This document shows positions 45,462 through 53,265 of a stretch of 64,000 nucleotides of DNA, one piece after another (the stretch's first letter is position 1; each line of letters opens with the position of its first letter). Made by a program: the position numbers and the translations under genes. A model generated the notes under the pieces. The model was not told the origin of the DNA. It saw only the letters and a program-made list of their open reading frames with translations, and made no database searches. This DNA is from an uncultured Prevotellaceae bacterium (GTDB lineage Bacteria > Bacteroidota > Bacteroidia > Bacteroidales > Bacteroidaceae). The DNA lies in contig CACYME010000003.1 of the NCBI GenBank assembly GCA_902775475.1, positions 1 to 64,000 of the forward strand. The letters are read 5' to 3'.

Positions 45462-46973
45462 ATGAATATGATTGACAACATACTGCAACAGCTGACCTAT
45501 AACCCCGACGCACCGCTCATCTTCTCGTCGGGACTCTTCCTGTTCCTCTTCCTCGGCTTCTCGCTCGTCTACATGCTCCTGCAGCATACGCGGACGCTCC
45601 GGCTGCTTTTCGTCACTGCCTTCTCCTACTATTTCTACTATAAGTCAAGCGGATTCTATTTCTTCCTGCTTGCCATCGTCACCCTGAGCGACTACGCCAT
45701 TGCCCATGCCATTGCACGCAGCAAAACGGCCACACAGGAAATCGAAAATAGTAAATCGATAAATCGTAAATTAAAGTGGCTCGTTGCCCTCTCCCTCGTC
45801 ATCGACCTCGGACTGCTGGCCTATTTCAAGTACACCAACTTCTTCGCCGGCATGTGGGCGCAGATGGTGGGGGCCAACTTCCAGCCCTGGGACATCTTCC
45901 TGCCCGTGGGCATCTCCTTCTTCACCTTCCAGTCCATGAGCTACGTCATCGACGTCTATCGGGGCGACCTCAAGCCGCTGCCCTCGCTGCTCGACTACGC
46001 CTTCTACGTCAGCTTCTTCCCCCAGCTCGTAGCAGGACCCATCGTCCGTGCCCGCGACTTTGCGCCACAGATTCGCAAGCCCCTGGCCATCACCCGGGAG
46101 ATGTTTGCCCGTGGCGTCTTCTTCATCATGATTGGCCTGTTCAAGAAAGCCGTCATCAGCGACTATATCTCGCTAAACTTCGTCGACCGCATCTTCGACA
46201 ACCCCTCGCTCTACAGCGGCGTGGAGAACCTGCTGGGAGCCTACGGCTATGCCATGCAAATCTACTGCGACTTCTCTGGCTACAGCGACATGGCCATCGG
46301 CATCGCGCTGCTGCTGGGCTTCCGCTTCCCCATGAACTTCAACGCTCCCTACACCTCGCAGAGCATCACCGACTTCTGGCGCCGCTGGCACATCTCGCTC
46401 TCCTCATGGATACGCGACTACATCTACATCTCGCTCGGTGGCAACCGTAAGGGAAAGGTGCGCCAGTACATCAACCTTATTATAACTATGCTGCTGGGAG
46501 GACTCTGGCATGGCGCCAGTCTTAACTTCGTGGCGTGGGGCGGCATGCACGGTCTGGCCCTGGCCTTGCACAAATGGATGCGCCAGAACATCTTCCACCA
46601 CGACAAGCACTATCAGAGCCATGGCCTGCGCCGCGTGCTGGCCGTGGTGATCACCTTCCATTTTGTGGTGTTCTGCTGGATTTTCTTCCGTAACCACACC
46701 TTCGACGCCTCGTGGACGATGATCAGCAAGATTTTCACCGACTTCCATCCCGAACTCTTCCTGCAGGTCGTTGAAGGCTATTGGGTCGTCTTCGCCATGA
46801 TTCTCTTCGGCTACGTCACCCACTTCATCCCCGACAGCTGGAACGAGCGTTGCGTCGCAGTCATCCAGAAGGGAGACGTGCTGCTTGGTGCCCTCCTCAT
46901 CGCCATCGTCATCTACATCGTCATTCAGGTGAAAAGCTCCGAGATACAGCCCTTCATCTATTTCCAGTTCTGA
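45462..46973 (+). CDS. MBOAT-family O-acyltransferase (AlgI/DltB-like)
   Basis: About 503 residues with ten or more membrane helices. Family signatures are FLPVGISFFTFQSMSYVIDVYRG, FFPQLVAGPIVRARDF, CDFSGYSDMAIGIALLLGF and FWRRWHISLSSWIRDYIYI. The catalytic histidine block is LLGGLWHGASLNFVAWGGMHG. The enzyme passes acyl groups across the membrane for transfer to an extracellular polymer. The gene begins 16 bases after the SGNH hydrolase stop, supporting a two-protein system. The ATG at 45462 is used; 45468 is also possible. Confidence 0.93.
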   Translation: MNMIDNILQQLTYNPDAPLIFSSGLFLFLFLGFSLVYMLLQHTRTLRLLFVTAFSYYFYYKSSGFYFFLLAIVTLSDYAIAHAIARSKTATQEIENSKSINRKLKWLVALSLVIDLGLLAYFKYTNFFAGMWAQMVGANFQPWDIFLPVGISFFTFQSMSYVIDVYRGDLKPLPSLLDYAFYVSFFPQLVAGPIVRARDFAPQIRKPLAITREMFARGVFFIMIGLFKKAVISDYISLNFVDRIFDNPSLYSGVENLLGAYGYAMQIYCDFSGYSDMAIGIALLLGFRFPMNFNAPYTSQSITDFWRRWHISLSSWIRDYIYISLGGNRKGKVRQYINLIITMLLGGLWHGASLNFVAWGGMHGLALALHKWMRQNIFHHDKHYQSHGLRRVLAVVITFHFVVFCWIFFRNHTFDASWTMISKIFTDFHPELFLQVVEGYWVVFAMILFGYVTHFIPDSWNERCVAVIQKGDVLLGALLIAIVIYIVIQVKSSEIQPFIYFQF

Positions 46974-47011
46974 TGGATGATGCGTAAAATGGGACAATCG
47001 TTTTTGAAGGA

Positions 47012-47411
47012 TTTTGACAAAACGGCCGTTTTTGCCCTCCATAATTTGAAAATTCTGCGCGAAACAACTTTTGTTCGAAAAAAAACGCATTTTTTTGAGG
47101 GTTTTCTAAATGGTTATAAATCAGTCCGTTGGGCCGCCTTTGGCGAAAAAAGCCGTTCGAACGTTTTCAAAAGTCAACGCCGCAGAAAAATTTGATGTTG
47201 ACTTTTGAAAATTTGGCGTGCTTACAGAAACGCGAAAAGGAGCAAAAAAGGAGCAAAAAACGTGCACAAAAGGAGGGGTTGTGTGCAAAATTTTAACATT
47301 CCCCCCTCAGTTTTTCATCAGTCGATGGTCGAACAAGGAGCCCAAACGGCCATTTCTCACTCCAGGATGCGTCGCCGCCGTGAACAAATTTTTCTGTGAA
47401 ATATTTTGACA
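47012..47411 (+). repeat. ~400-base noncoding repeat element, copy 2
   Basis: It begins TTGACAAAACGGCC (47014-47027) and ends TTTTGACA (47404-47411), the same two ends as copy 3. Inside are GAAAATTCTGCGCGA (47048-47062), the AAGTCAACGCC/TTGACTT stem (47171-47203), GCGTGCTTACAGAA (47216-47229) and CTCCAGGATGCGTCGCCGCCG near the 3' end. It lies ~40 bases after the MBOAT stop codon. The short frames it contains are not maintained between copies. Confidence 0.75.
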
Positions 47412-47593
47412 AAAGGAATGGAAATTTGGAACAGCCATTAATTGAAGCACATTGAACAGCAATATCTGCCTTCCTCAACCGCACATGCTTCAACAACCTT
47501 TACCGTGGATAAAACAAAGGAAATTGAATGCCTATTCGAAAATAACAGCCTCTAAAGTTGCACAATTCGACAATTTTATGGAATTTTGCACCC

Positions 47594-47680
47594 ATGACAC
47601 GAAAGATAAAAACATACGGCGGCTACTTTGAGTCGTATATGGAGACTCTTTATGCAGACAAACAATCACATAATCGTTGA
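47594..47680 (+). pseudogene. RelE/HigB-type toxin remnant, internally deleted
   Basis: A 28-codon frame. Its first ~19 residues (MTRKIKTYGGYFESYMETL) look like the N-terminus of a RelE/HigB-like toxin. Its last residues (YADKQSHNR) look like the C-terminal end of such a toxin, which normally has ~110 residues. The middle is missing in frame. It overlaps the antitoxin start exactly where an intact toxin-antitoxin operon would, so it is read as a deletion relic rather than a gene. Confidence 0.6.
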
Positions 47681-47957
47681 CTACGATGCAGTGCTGGATG
47701 CCAAGTTCGGCAAGGAGGGAACTCCCGAACGCGCTCATGCAGAAGAGGCGGCCTACTCGATCTACTCTGGCCAGATACTTCAGGAAGCCCGCAAGGAGGC
47801 TAAAGTGACTCAGGCAGAATTGGCAGAGTGCATGCAGACAACTAAGTCGTACATCTCAAAAATTGAGAATGGCGTCAACACACCCAGCGTGGGCGTATTC
47901 TACCGCATCATTGCTGCCCTCGGCATGAGGGTAGAGGTGCTAAAACCTATCTGTTAG
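47652..47957 (+). CDS. HigA/XRE-type antitoxin
   Basis: A 101-residue protein with a C-terminal Cro/C1-type helix-turn-helix: AKVTQAELAECMQTTKSYISKIENGVNTPSVGVFYRIIAALG. The N-terminal VDYDAVLDAKFGKEGTPERA segment is typical of antitoxins paired with RelE/HigB toxins. Start ATG 47652 is chosen over a TTG at 47628. The cognate toxin directly upstream is reduced to a remnant, so this is an orphan antitoxin that may now act only as a repressor. Confidence 0.85.
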   Translation: MQTNNHIIVDYDAVLDAKFGKEGTPERAHAEEAAYSIYSGQILQEARKEAKVTQAELAECMQTTKSYISKIENGVNTPSVGVFYRIIAALGMRVEVLKPIC

Positions 47958-48093
47958 GACTATAAAGCTTGTATCCTCAAAGAGTTTTGTCCCGTTTAAG
48001 GTATAATAAGTCTTGTACCTTGAACGGGTTTGATCTTTTTTGATCATTTTTGTTAAGTTTTGATCTATTCCCAAAATCGTCGTTGATTTTGAG

Positions 48094-48101
48094 TACCTTT
48101 G
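48094..48101 (+). promoter_or_regulatory. -7 element (TACCTTTG) of the DpnD-like gene
   Basis: TACCTTTG only 8 bases before the ATG, implying an almost leaderless mRNA. Confidence 0.45.
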
Positions 48102-48109
48102 CACAGCGT

Positions 48110-48277
48110 ATGACGAAGTACAGAATAGAAGTGAGAGAGGTGCTGAGCCGCATTGTTGAGACGGATGCCGAAAGCGAAGATGATGCCGTTGAGACGGTGA
48201 GGCAGATGTATCGCAATTGCGACATTATTCTGGATGCTTCTGACTACCAAGAGACAGAAATTGACGCAAAAAGATGA
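48110..48277 (+). CDS. DpnD/PcfM-like small protein
   Basis: A 55-residue protein, MTKYRIEVREVLSRIVETDAES..., with DAVETVRQMYRNCDIILDASDY. It matches the DpnD/PcfM family, small proteins named from the Dpn restriction loci and conjugative plasmids; the biochemical role is unknown. The codons upstream of 48110 belong to the intergenic promoter. It sits between an orphan antitoxin and a DpnII-type restriction locus, all signs of acquired DNA. Confidence 0.78.
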   Translation: MTKYRIEVREVLSRIVETDAESEDDAVETVRQMYRNCDIILDASDYQETEIDAKR

Positions 48278-48317
48278 AAAAGCAGGGCGAATTGCAGGTA
48301 TTGCAGAAAAAATTGCT

Positions 48318-48325
48318 TAACTTTG
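48318..48325 (+). promoter_or_regulatory. -7 element (TAACTTTG) upstream of the restriction locus
   Basis: TAACTTTG; transcription from here would include the whole 48371-48543 hairpin in the leader of the endonuclease gene. Confidence 0.45.
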
Positions 48326-48370
48326 CACCCGCTTATTGCTCAGATTCTTGAGCGTCGGCAAGACTTTGTG

Positions 48371-48543
48371 GAATTAGATAGCAGTATCTAAATTCTAACG
48401 AGACCTCAGACATAAAAGTCCACCAAACATTTATACAGAGGGTCTCAGGGAATGAGGATACGCCTATGCTATATAGGCGTACCCCTTCCTTTCACCTCTC
48501 TGTATGGGCTTCTGTGGTGGACTGCCCTTGTCTGGAGTTGAAT
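48371..48543 (+). other. Large nested hairpin that closes over the endonuclease start codon
   Basis: A small hairpin comes first (GAATTAGATA/TATCTAAATTC, 48371-48395). It is followed by an overlapping ~150-base stack of stems: ATTC-AAC (48392-48399) with GTTGAAT (48537-48543); CAGAC (48407-48411) with GTCTG (48530-48534); AGTCCACCA (48417-48425) with TGGTGGACT (48515-48523); ATACAGAGGGT (48433-48443) with ACCTCTCTGTAT (48494-48505); and TACGCCTAT (48459-48467) with ATAGGCGTA (48473-48481). The first two bases of the ATG at 48542 are in the outermost pairing. The element is unidentified. It could be an RNA switch, a mobile-element end or a recombination site. Confidence 0.6.
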
Positions 48544-49249
48544 GGGAAGAGGGTACGCTTTCTTTTGTCCGCATGCAAAACGACAAAAGAGCAATGAGCA
48601 CAGAGGGCAACGTGACCCAAAGGTGTTTGAGGTGTTGGGCATCTTGATTGCCGTCAGGGATGAAGGTAAGAAACCCGTTGTTGACAGTTGCGGTCATGTG
48701 GTGATACTAAAAAGCTACTTTGAATCGGCAGCAAAAGTTTTGGAGTTTCTGCAAGGCACAGGACTGGCAGAGATTTTCCAGTCGCGCCGCATCAAGAATC
48801 TGGTTGACTATGTCTTTGGCATTGAAACCGGCCTTGACACCAATGCCCGTAAGAATCGAAGTGGTCATATCATGGAAGCTACGGTTGCCCGCATCCTTCG
48901 TGAAAACGGAATCAGTTTCCTACAAGAGGTTTATTCCTCAGAGTTCCCAGAACTGTCGGTGCTCGGTACTGACAAGAAACGCTTCGACTTCTATATAGAG
49001 ACAACGAAGAGGAAGTATCTCATCGAGGTGAACTTCTATAGCGGTGGCGGTTCAAAGCTCAATGAGGTGGCCCGTGCCTACACAGAACTGGCACCTAAGG
49101 TCAATTCTGTCAAGGGGTTTGAATTTGTGTGGATAACCGACGGCATAGGCTGGAAATCGGCTCGAAACAAATTGGAGGAAGCCTACAATGCTATTCCCAG
49201 TGTGTATAATCTGGCGAATATTTCATCATTCATAGAACAGTCGAGATGA
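48542..49249 (+). CDS. DpnII-family (GATC) restriction endonuclease, N-terminally truncated
   Basis: A 235-residue product. From ~residue 28 onward it matches DpnII/MboI-type enzymes: VFEVLGILIAVRD, IKNLVDYVFGIETGLDTNARKNRSGHIME, DKKRFDFYIETTKRKYLIEVNFYSGGGSKLNE and FVWITDGIGW. The acidic and lysine residues of the nuclease core (FDFYIE...LIEVNFY) are kept. Family members are ~280-290 residues, so ~60-70 N-terminal residues are missing. Their place is taken by 26 residues (MGRGYAFFCPHAKRQK...) encoded at and after the base of the nested hairpin. Activity is uncertain. The stop overlaps the methylase start (ATGA). Confidence 0.82.
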   Translation: MGRGYAFFCPHAKRQKSNEHRGQRDPKVFEVLGILIAVRDEGKKPVVDSCGHVVILKSYFESAAKVLEFLQGTGLAEIFQSRRIKNLVDYVFGIETGLDTNARKNRSGHIMEATVARILRENGISFLQEVYSSEFPELSVLGTDKKRFDFYIETTKRKYLIEVNFYSGGGSKLNEVARAYTELAPKVNSVKGFEFVWITDGIGWKSARNKLEEAYNAIPSVYNLANISSFIEQSR

Positions 49250-50121
49250 TAAAACCCTATTACAAATCTCACGACCGTGCCTTCACCCTCCTCCATGGCG
49301 ATACTTTTGAATTGCTCCCGCAGTTCGATTTCCTTTTCTACATGATATTTGCCGACCCGCCATACTTCCTCTCCAACGATGGAATATCGGTCCAGGCTGG
49401 AAAAATCGTCAGCGTCAACAAGGGTGAATGGGACAGAGGCGGCACGCCCGAGGAAATCAACGAATTCAACAAACGTTGTATTGGACTTTGCCGCGACAAG
49501 TTTAAGGAGGACGGCACCATCTGGATTTCTGGCACCTATCACAACATCTTCTCCGTAGCCAACAGCCTCACCGAACTGGGCTTCAAGATTCTCAACGTAG
49601 TCACATGGGCAAAGACCAACCCGCCGCCCAACATCTCCTGCCGTTACTTCACTTACTCAACAGAGTTCATCATCTGGGCACGAAAGAGTGCCAAGCGTCC
49701 ACACCATTTCAACTACGAGTTGATGAAGCACTTGAACGACGACAAGCAGATGACCGACGTGTGGCGACTGCCCGCCATCGCCCCGTGGGAAAAGTCCTGC
49801 GGCAAGCACCCCACGCAGAAGCCACTCGCCCTGCTCACCCGTATCATCCTCGCCTCGACCGACAAGAACGGTTGGATTCTCGACCCGTTTGCTGGTTCCT
49901 CAACGACAGGCATTGCCGCCAATCTCATAGGCCGTCGCTACCTCGGCATCGAGCGTGAGCAGGAGTTCGCCGACATCAGTCGCAACCGCCGCATCGAAAT
50001 CGACAACTTCAAGGTCTATGGCGACTACCGTTCCAAAATAAAGGACATTGCTAAAGCGGAGGTCTTAGAGCCATCCTGCCTTGTTTGCGAGGACAATATC
50101 ATTGATGACTTGCCTTTTTAA
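49246..50121 (+). CDS. DpnA-type adenine-specific DNA methyltransferase
   Basis: A 291-residue N6-adenine methylase of the beta class. The catalytic motif DPPY lies at residues 37-40 (FADPPYFLS) and the SAM-binding motif at ~214 (DPFAGSSTTGIAANL), preceded by the HPTQKPLALL block. It resembles DpnA, the second methylase of DpnII loci, which modifies GATC including on single-stranded DNA. The Dam-like first methylase of such loci (DpnM) is not found in the window. Alone, this enzyme could still protect the chromosome or act as a solitary epigenetic mark. Confidence 0.9.
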   Translation: MIKPYYKSHDRAFTLLHGDTFELLPQFDFLFYMIFADPPYFLSNDGISVQAGKIVSVNKGEWDRGGTPEEINEFNKRCIGLCRDKFKEDGTIWISGTYHNIFSVANSLTELGFKILNVVTWAKTNPPPNISCRYFTYSTEFIIWARKSAKRPHHFNYELMKHLNDDKQMTDVWRLPAIAPWEKSCGKHPTQKPLALLTRIILASTDKNGWILDPFAGSSTTGIAANLIGRRYLGIEREQEFADISRNRRIEIDNFKVYGDYRSKIKDIAKAEVLEPSCLVCEDNIIDDLPF

Positions 50122-50162
50122 TCTGTATATCCCCCATATTAGCTTATAAGTGTCACAAAGAG

Positions 50163-50509
50163 ATGAGCAAAGAAGAATTGCTAAAGTTGGACTATCCGAA
50201 TAAGAAACCGAGAAAGAGTTACATGGCATTTTCTATTACTCCTCTGGAGATGGATTTGACTTTCTTGGCAGAACATCATCTAATAGAAAGATGTGACATG
50301 GCGAGAAGTCGGTTATCTGGCTCCTGCAAAACAGACTGAAGCTGACAGCCGACGAGATAATTGCCATGCGCTAGCACATGACGGCTTGGGACCTGCCTTT
50401 CCAGTCGCCAGAGATGAAAGGTAATCTGAATGCTGCCAGAGAGCGTTGTCCGCTCTTGTCGCTGATTCAGGCAGCCGACGGGCTGGCTGCTAATCTGTTA
50501 GAGAGATAA
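50163..50509 (+). pseudogene. HD-domain protein remnant with in-frame stop
   Basis: From 50300 to the TAA at 50509 the reading GEKSVIWLLQNRLKLTADEII...MTAWDLPFQSPE...LLSLIQAADGLAANLLER matches the C-terminus of accessory HD-domain hydrolases. It contains TAG at 50372-50374 where a tryptophan codon is expected. The N-terminal half is absent. An unrelated 58-codon frame (50163-50339, MSKEELLKLDYPNKKPRKSY...) precedes and overlaps it out of frame; I do not recognise it and consider it a relic. Confidence 0.6.
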
Positions 50510-50587
50510 TCATACTGGGTGTTGATGAAGTGAAACAGGAGCTACACGTGCCTACTTAGTGGTGCTAATGTGACGTATTTGACGAAA

Positions 50588-50627
50588 ATAAAAAAACCGC
50601 AAGGTTCTGAACGTCAGATTCTTGCGG
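50588..50627 (-). terminator. Rho-independent terminator after tRNA-Arg
   Basis: On the minus strand CCGCAAG (50621-50627) pairs with CTTGCGG (50597-50603), followed by TTTTTTTATTTT. Confidence 0.8.
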
Positions 50628-50638
50628 ATTTCGTAAGG

Positions 50639-50712
50639 TGATTCCGTTGGGGCTCGAACCCAAGACCCACAGCTTAGAAGGCTGTTGCTCTATCCAGCTG
50701 AGCTACGGAACC
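50639..50712 (-). tRNA. tRNA-Arg(UCU)
   Basis: A full cloverleaf on the minus strand: acceptor GGTTCCG/CGGAATC, D arm GCTCAGCTGGATAGAGC, anticodon stem ACAGC/GCTGT with loop CTTCTAA (anticodon TCT) and T arm with GGTTCGAGCC. CCA is not encoded. It marks the right edge of the accessory island. Confidence 0.95.
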
Positions 50713-50859
50713 CCATTTTGCGTCGGCAGAGGTTACTACCTGCTTTTTGTGGCTGCAAAGGTAGTGATATTTTTGCTAACTGCCAAATAAAAGCCTTCAC
50801 TTTTTGCTAAAAAACTTTACATAGCCAGCTAAAATTGCATTTCTTGGAACCGGGAGCGG

Positions 50860-51738
50860 TTAGATGTCGAAGCGTATGTAGGCACGGTCGTCGAAAGAGT
50901 TGTTGCCCGCTGCGAACGCCTTTGTGGCCACGAAGGCTAGACCGATGTTCAGCGGATCGTTCTTCAGCTGCGCGGCCAGACGGTCCTCGCTCTCGGCAAG
51001 GGTGGGGCAGAGGAAGGGGTAGCCGTCGCTGGCCAGGACCAGTTGCCAGGGCTGGAAGTCGAGCGTGATGATGCGCACATGGCGCTCGTCGACAGGAAAG
51101 CCGTCGATGACGCTGTAGGTCTTGTTCTGCTGCCGCATGGTCTCAAGCATCCGTGGGATGATGGCCTGGCGTGCAGTATCGTCAGTCAGGAAGTGGTCCC
51201 ACGGCTGGGGACTCTGCCTGATGATGTTGGCACGCATCTGAGCCAGCTCCTGTTCGTAGGGCTTTGGATTGTCGTAATAGGATGGGGTGGGGGCGTCGGC
51301 CCTTTCGCCGCTAATGGCTGCCGATGGACCGTGCGTAGGAGGCAATGGGATGGAGAGCGCCTGACAGTCGCCAATCATCCATATCTCACGTCGTAGGCGG
51401 CTGAAGACAACGCACGAAGCTGTCAACCGGTCTTCTGCATGTTCCGAAAGATGGTCGAGAAGCGATTTTTTGTAGCGGCTGCGGATGGCTGCCGAGGCTC
51501 CTGTGCAGAACTGGTGGCAGGTGGTGCCCTTGGGCATGTGCCTGATGAAGTCGCTGATGATGAGCATGGCCAGCTCGCCATTGCTATGTCGGCGCAGTGA
51601 GAGGTCACGATGGCACCGTTGCCGCGACTTCGACGTAGAGCCGTCGATGACCGCCACAAAGTCGGGGCTGACGACAATGCCATCCTCGCTTCTGCGGCTC
51701 GGGCTCTTCGGCACTACTGTTTGCTCGATGATGTTCAT
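50860..51738 (-). CDS. PP2C-like serine/threonine phosphatase-family protein
   Basis: A 292-residue cytoplasmic protein from MNIIEQTVVPKSPSRRSEDG. The PP2C metal-site motifs are recognisable though divergent: EDGIVVSPDFVAVIDGST, REIWMIGDCQAL, LVLASDGYPFL and the terminal SFDDRAYIRFDI, which together supply the metal-binding aspartates. Such proteins remove phosphate from Ser/Thr; no kinase or partner gene is adjacent. It lies between two tRNA genes on the same strand, and its start is ~65 bases from tRNA-Pro. Confidence 0.75.
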   Translation of the reverse strand: MNIIEQTVVPKSPSRRSEDGIVVSPDFVAVIDGSTSKSRQRCHRDLSLRRHSNGELAMLIISDFIRHMPKGTTCHQFCTGASAAIRSRYKKSLLDHLSEHAEDRLTASCVVFSRLRREIWMIGDCQALSIPLPPTHGPSAAISGERADAPTPSYYDNPKPYEQELAQMRANIIRQSPQPWDHFLTDDTARQAIIPRMLETMRQQNKTYSVIDGFPVDERHVRIITLDFQPWQLVLASDGYPFLCPTLAESEDRLAAQLKNDPLNIGLAFVATKAFAAGNNSFDDRAYIRFDI

Positions 51739-51803
51739 TCCGTGGTCTTCTTTTGTGATAACGAAAAAGGTCGGAACCTGTTTGGTTTCGACCTTTTCCT
51801 GTG

Positions 51804-51876
51804 TCGGGGCTACTGGACTCGAACCAGCGACCTCGCGCCCCCCAGACGTGTGCGCTACCAACTGCGCTAAGCCCCG
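51804..51876 (-). tRNA. tRNA-Pro(GGG)
   Basis: A cloverleaf on the minus strand: acceptor CGGGGCT/AGCCCCG, D arm GCGCAGTTGGTAGCGC, anticodon loop CTGGGGG (anticodon GGG) and T arm with GGTTCGAGTCC. The anticodon stem CACGT/GCGCG contains an A-C mismatch at positions 28-42. CCA is not encoded. Confidence 0.9.
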
Positions 51877-51965
51877 ATCCTTTTGCTAAAACAGCTTTGT
51901 TTTCTGTTTTGCGGGTGCAAAGGTACTATGTTTTTTTGAACTGACCAAATTTTTTCCTTCTTTTT

Positions 51966-51996
51966 TTTGCTTCTTCATGAAAAAACATTAACTTTG
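51966..51996 (+). promoter_or_regulatory. Promoter of aroA
   Basis: TTTG (51966-51969), 19 bases, TAACTTTG (51989-51996), nine bases before the ATG. Confidence 0.75.
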
Positions 51997-52005
51997 CACG
52001 TGAAT

Positions 52006-53262
52006 ATGACACATTATAGACTTAATGCCCCTACACAGTTGTCGACTTTGGTGAAATTGCCATCGTCGAAAAGCATCTCCAACCGTGCATTGATTATTTA
52101 TGCGCTGTCCGATTGTTGCATCCTGCCTGACAATCTGAGCGACTGCGACGACACCGAGGTAATCATCCGTGCCTTGCGTGAGAACCCATACATTATTAAT
52201 ATAGGAGCCGCCGGAACGGCCATGCGCTTCACTACGGCCTTCCTGGCTGCCACGGCCAGTGGCGAGCATGTGCTGACGGGCACTGAGCGCATGAAGCATC
52301 GCCCCATTGGCATCCTTGTCAATGCCCTGCGCCGGCTGGGAGCCGACATCAGCTACGAAGGCGAAGAGGGCTTCCCCCCGTTGCACATCAATGGCAGACG
52401 GCTCGATGGCGGACAGCTGGAGATTGACGGGAACGTCAGCTCCCAGTATATCTCAGCGCTGCTCATGATTGGCCCCGTGCTGAGCAAAGGGCTTACGCTG
52501 CGGCTAATAGGCGACATTATCTCGCGGCCCTATATCGACCTGACACTGTGGACCATGCGCGAGTTTGGCGCAGAGGCTGAGTGGACATCGGTAGACACTA
52601 TCGAGGTGAAGCCCACGCCCTATCGCCCGCGCACTTATTTCATAGAGAACGACTGGAGCGCTGCTAGCTACTGGTATGAAATGGTGGCCCTGTCGCCCGA
52701 CCGCGATGCCGAGGTGCGTCTCGAGGGACTGATGGACGGGTCGAAGCAGGGCGACTCCAGCGTGCGCTATTTGTTCAGTCTGCTGGGCGTGAAGACGAAG
52801 TTCGACTCGCGTAAGCCTGGCCAGCCCACCACAGTGACGCTGAAGAAGAACGGCCATTGCGTGCCGAGACTGGAGTATGACTTCGTGAATTCCCCCGACC
52901 TGGCACAGACGTTTGTCGTGACCTGCTGCGCCCTGGGCGTGCCTTTCCATTTCACGGGCCTGCAGACGCTGAAGATTAAGGAGACTGACCGCATCAACGC
53001 CTTGAAGACCGAGCTGGCCAAGCTGGGTTACGACATCATTGACACGAACGGCAGCGAACTGTCGTGGGAAGGCAAGCGGCAGGCTATGCCCGATTCGCCC
53101 GTCTGTATCGACACCTACGACGACCACCGCATGGCGCTGGCTTTCGCGCCACTGGCCTTGCAGCAGCCCATCGTCATCAATAATCCCCACGTCGTCACCA
53201 AGTCCTATCCGCAGTTCTGGAGCCATCTGCGCGATGCAGGCTTTATCGTTGAGGAGGAGTAG
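52006..53262 (+). CDS. aroA: 3-phosphoshikimate 1-carboxyvinyltransferase (EPSP synthase)
   Basis: A 418-residue shikimate-pathway enzyme that joins phosphoenolpyruvate to shikimate-3-phosphate. Conserved blocks are LPSSKSISNRALI at the N-terminus, GAAGTAMRFTTAFLA, the HRPIG.L..ALR..G segment, GNVSSQYISALLMI, LKIKETDRINAL and TYDDHRMALAFAPLAL. It is slightly shorter than E. coli AroA and of the divergent Bacteroidetes type. The ATG at 52006 follows a perfect promoter. A small gene and porW follow closely on the same strand. Confidence 0.95.
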   Translation: MTHYRLNAPTQLSTLVKLPSSKSISNRALIIYALSDCCILPDNLSDCDDTEVIIRALRENPYIINIGAAGTAMRFTTAFLAATASGEHVLTGTERMKHRPIGILVNALRRLGADISYEGEEGFPPLHINGRRLDGGQLEIDGNVSSQYISALLMIGPVLSKGLTLRLIGDIISRPYIDLTLWTMREFGAEAEWTSVDTIEVKPTPYRPRTYFIENDWSAASYWYEMVALSPDRDAEVRLEGLMDGSKQGDSSVRYLFSLLGVKTKFDSRKPGQPTTVTLKKNGHCVPRLEYDFVNSPDLAQTFVVTCCALGVPFHFTGLQTLKIKETDRINALKTELAKLGYDIIDTNGSELSWEGKRQAMPDSPVCIDTYDDHRMALAFAPLALQQPIVINNPHVVTKSYPQFWSHLRDAGFIVEEE

Positions 53263-53265
53263 CCC

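Noticed and set aside
48371-48543. Integron attC site
   Set aside because: The layout and a GTTRRRY-like 3' box are suggestive, but the 5' box has an extra base, no integrase or cassette array is present, and the length is at the upper limit. Kept only as an unidentified hairpin.
48371-48543. Retron msr/msd-type RNA
   Set aside because: No reverse transcriptase gene lies anywhere in the window.
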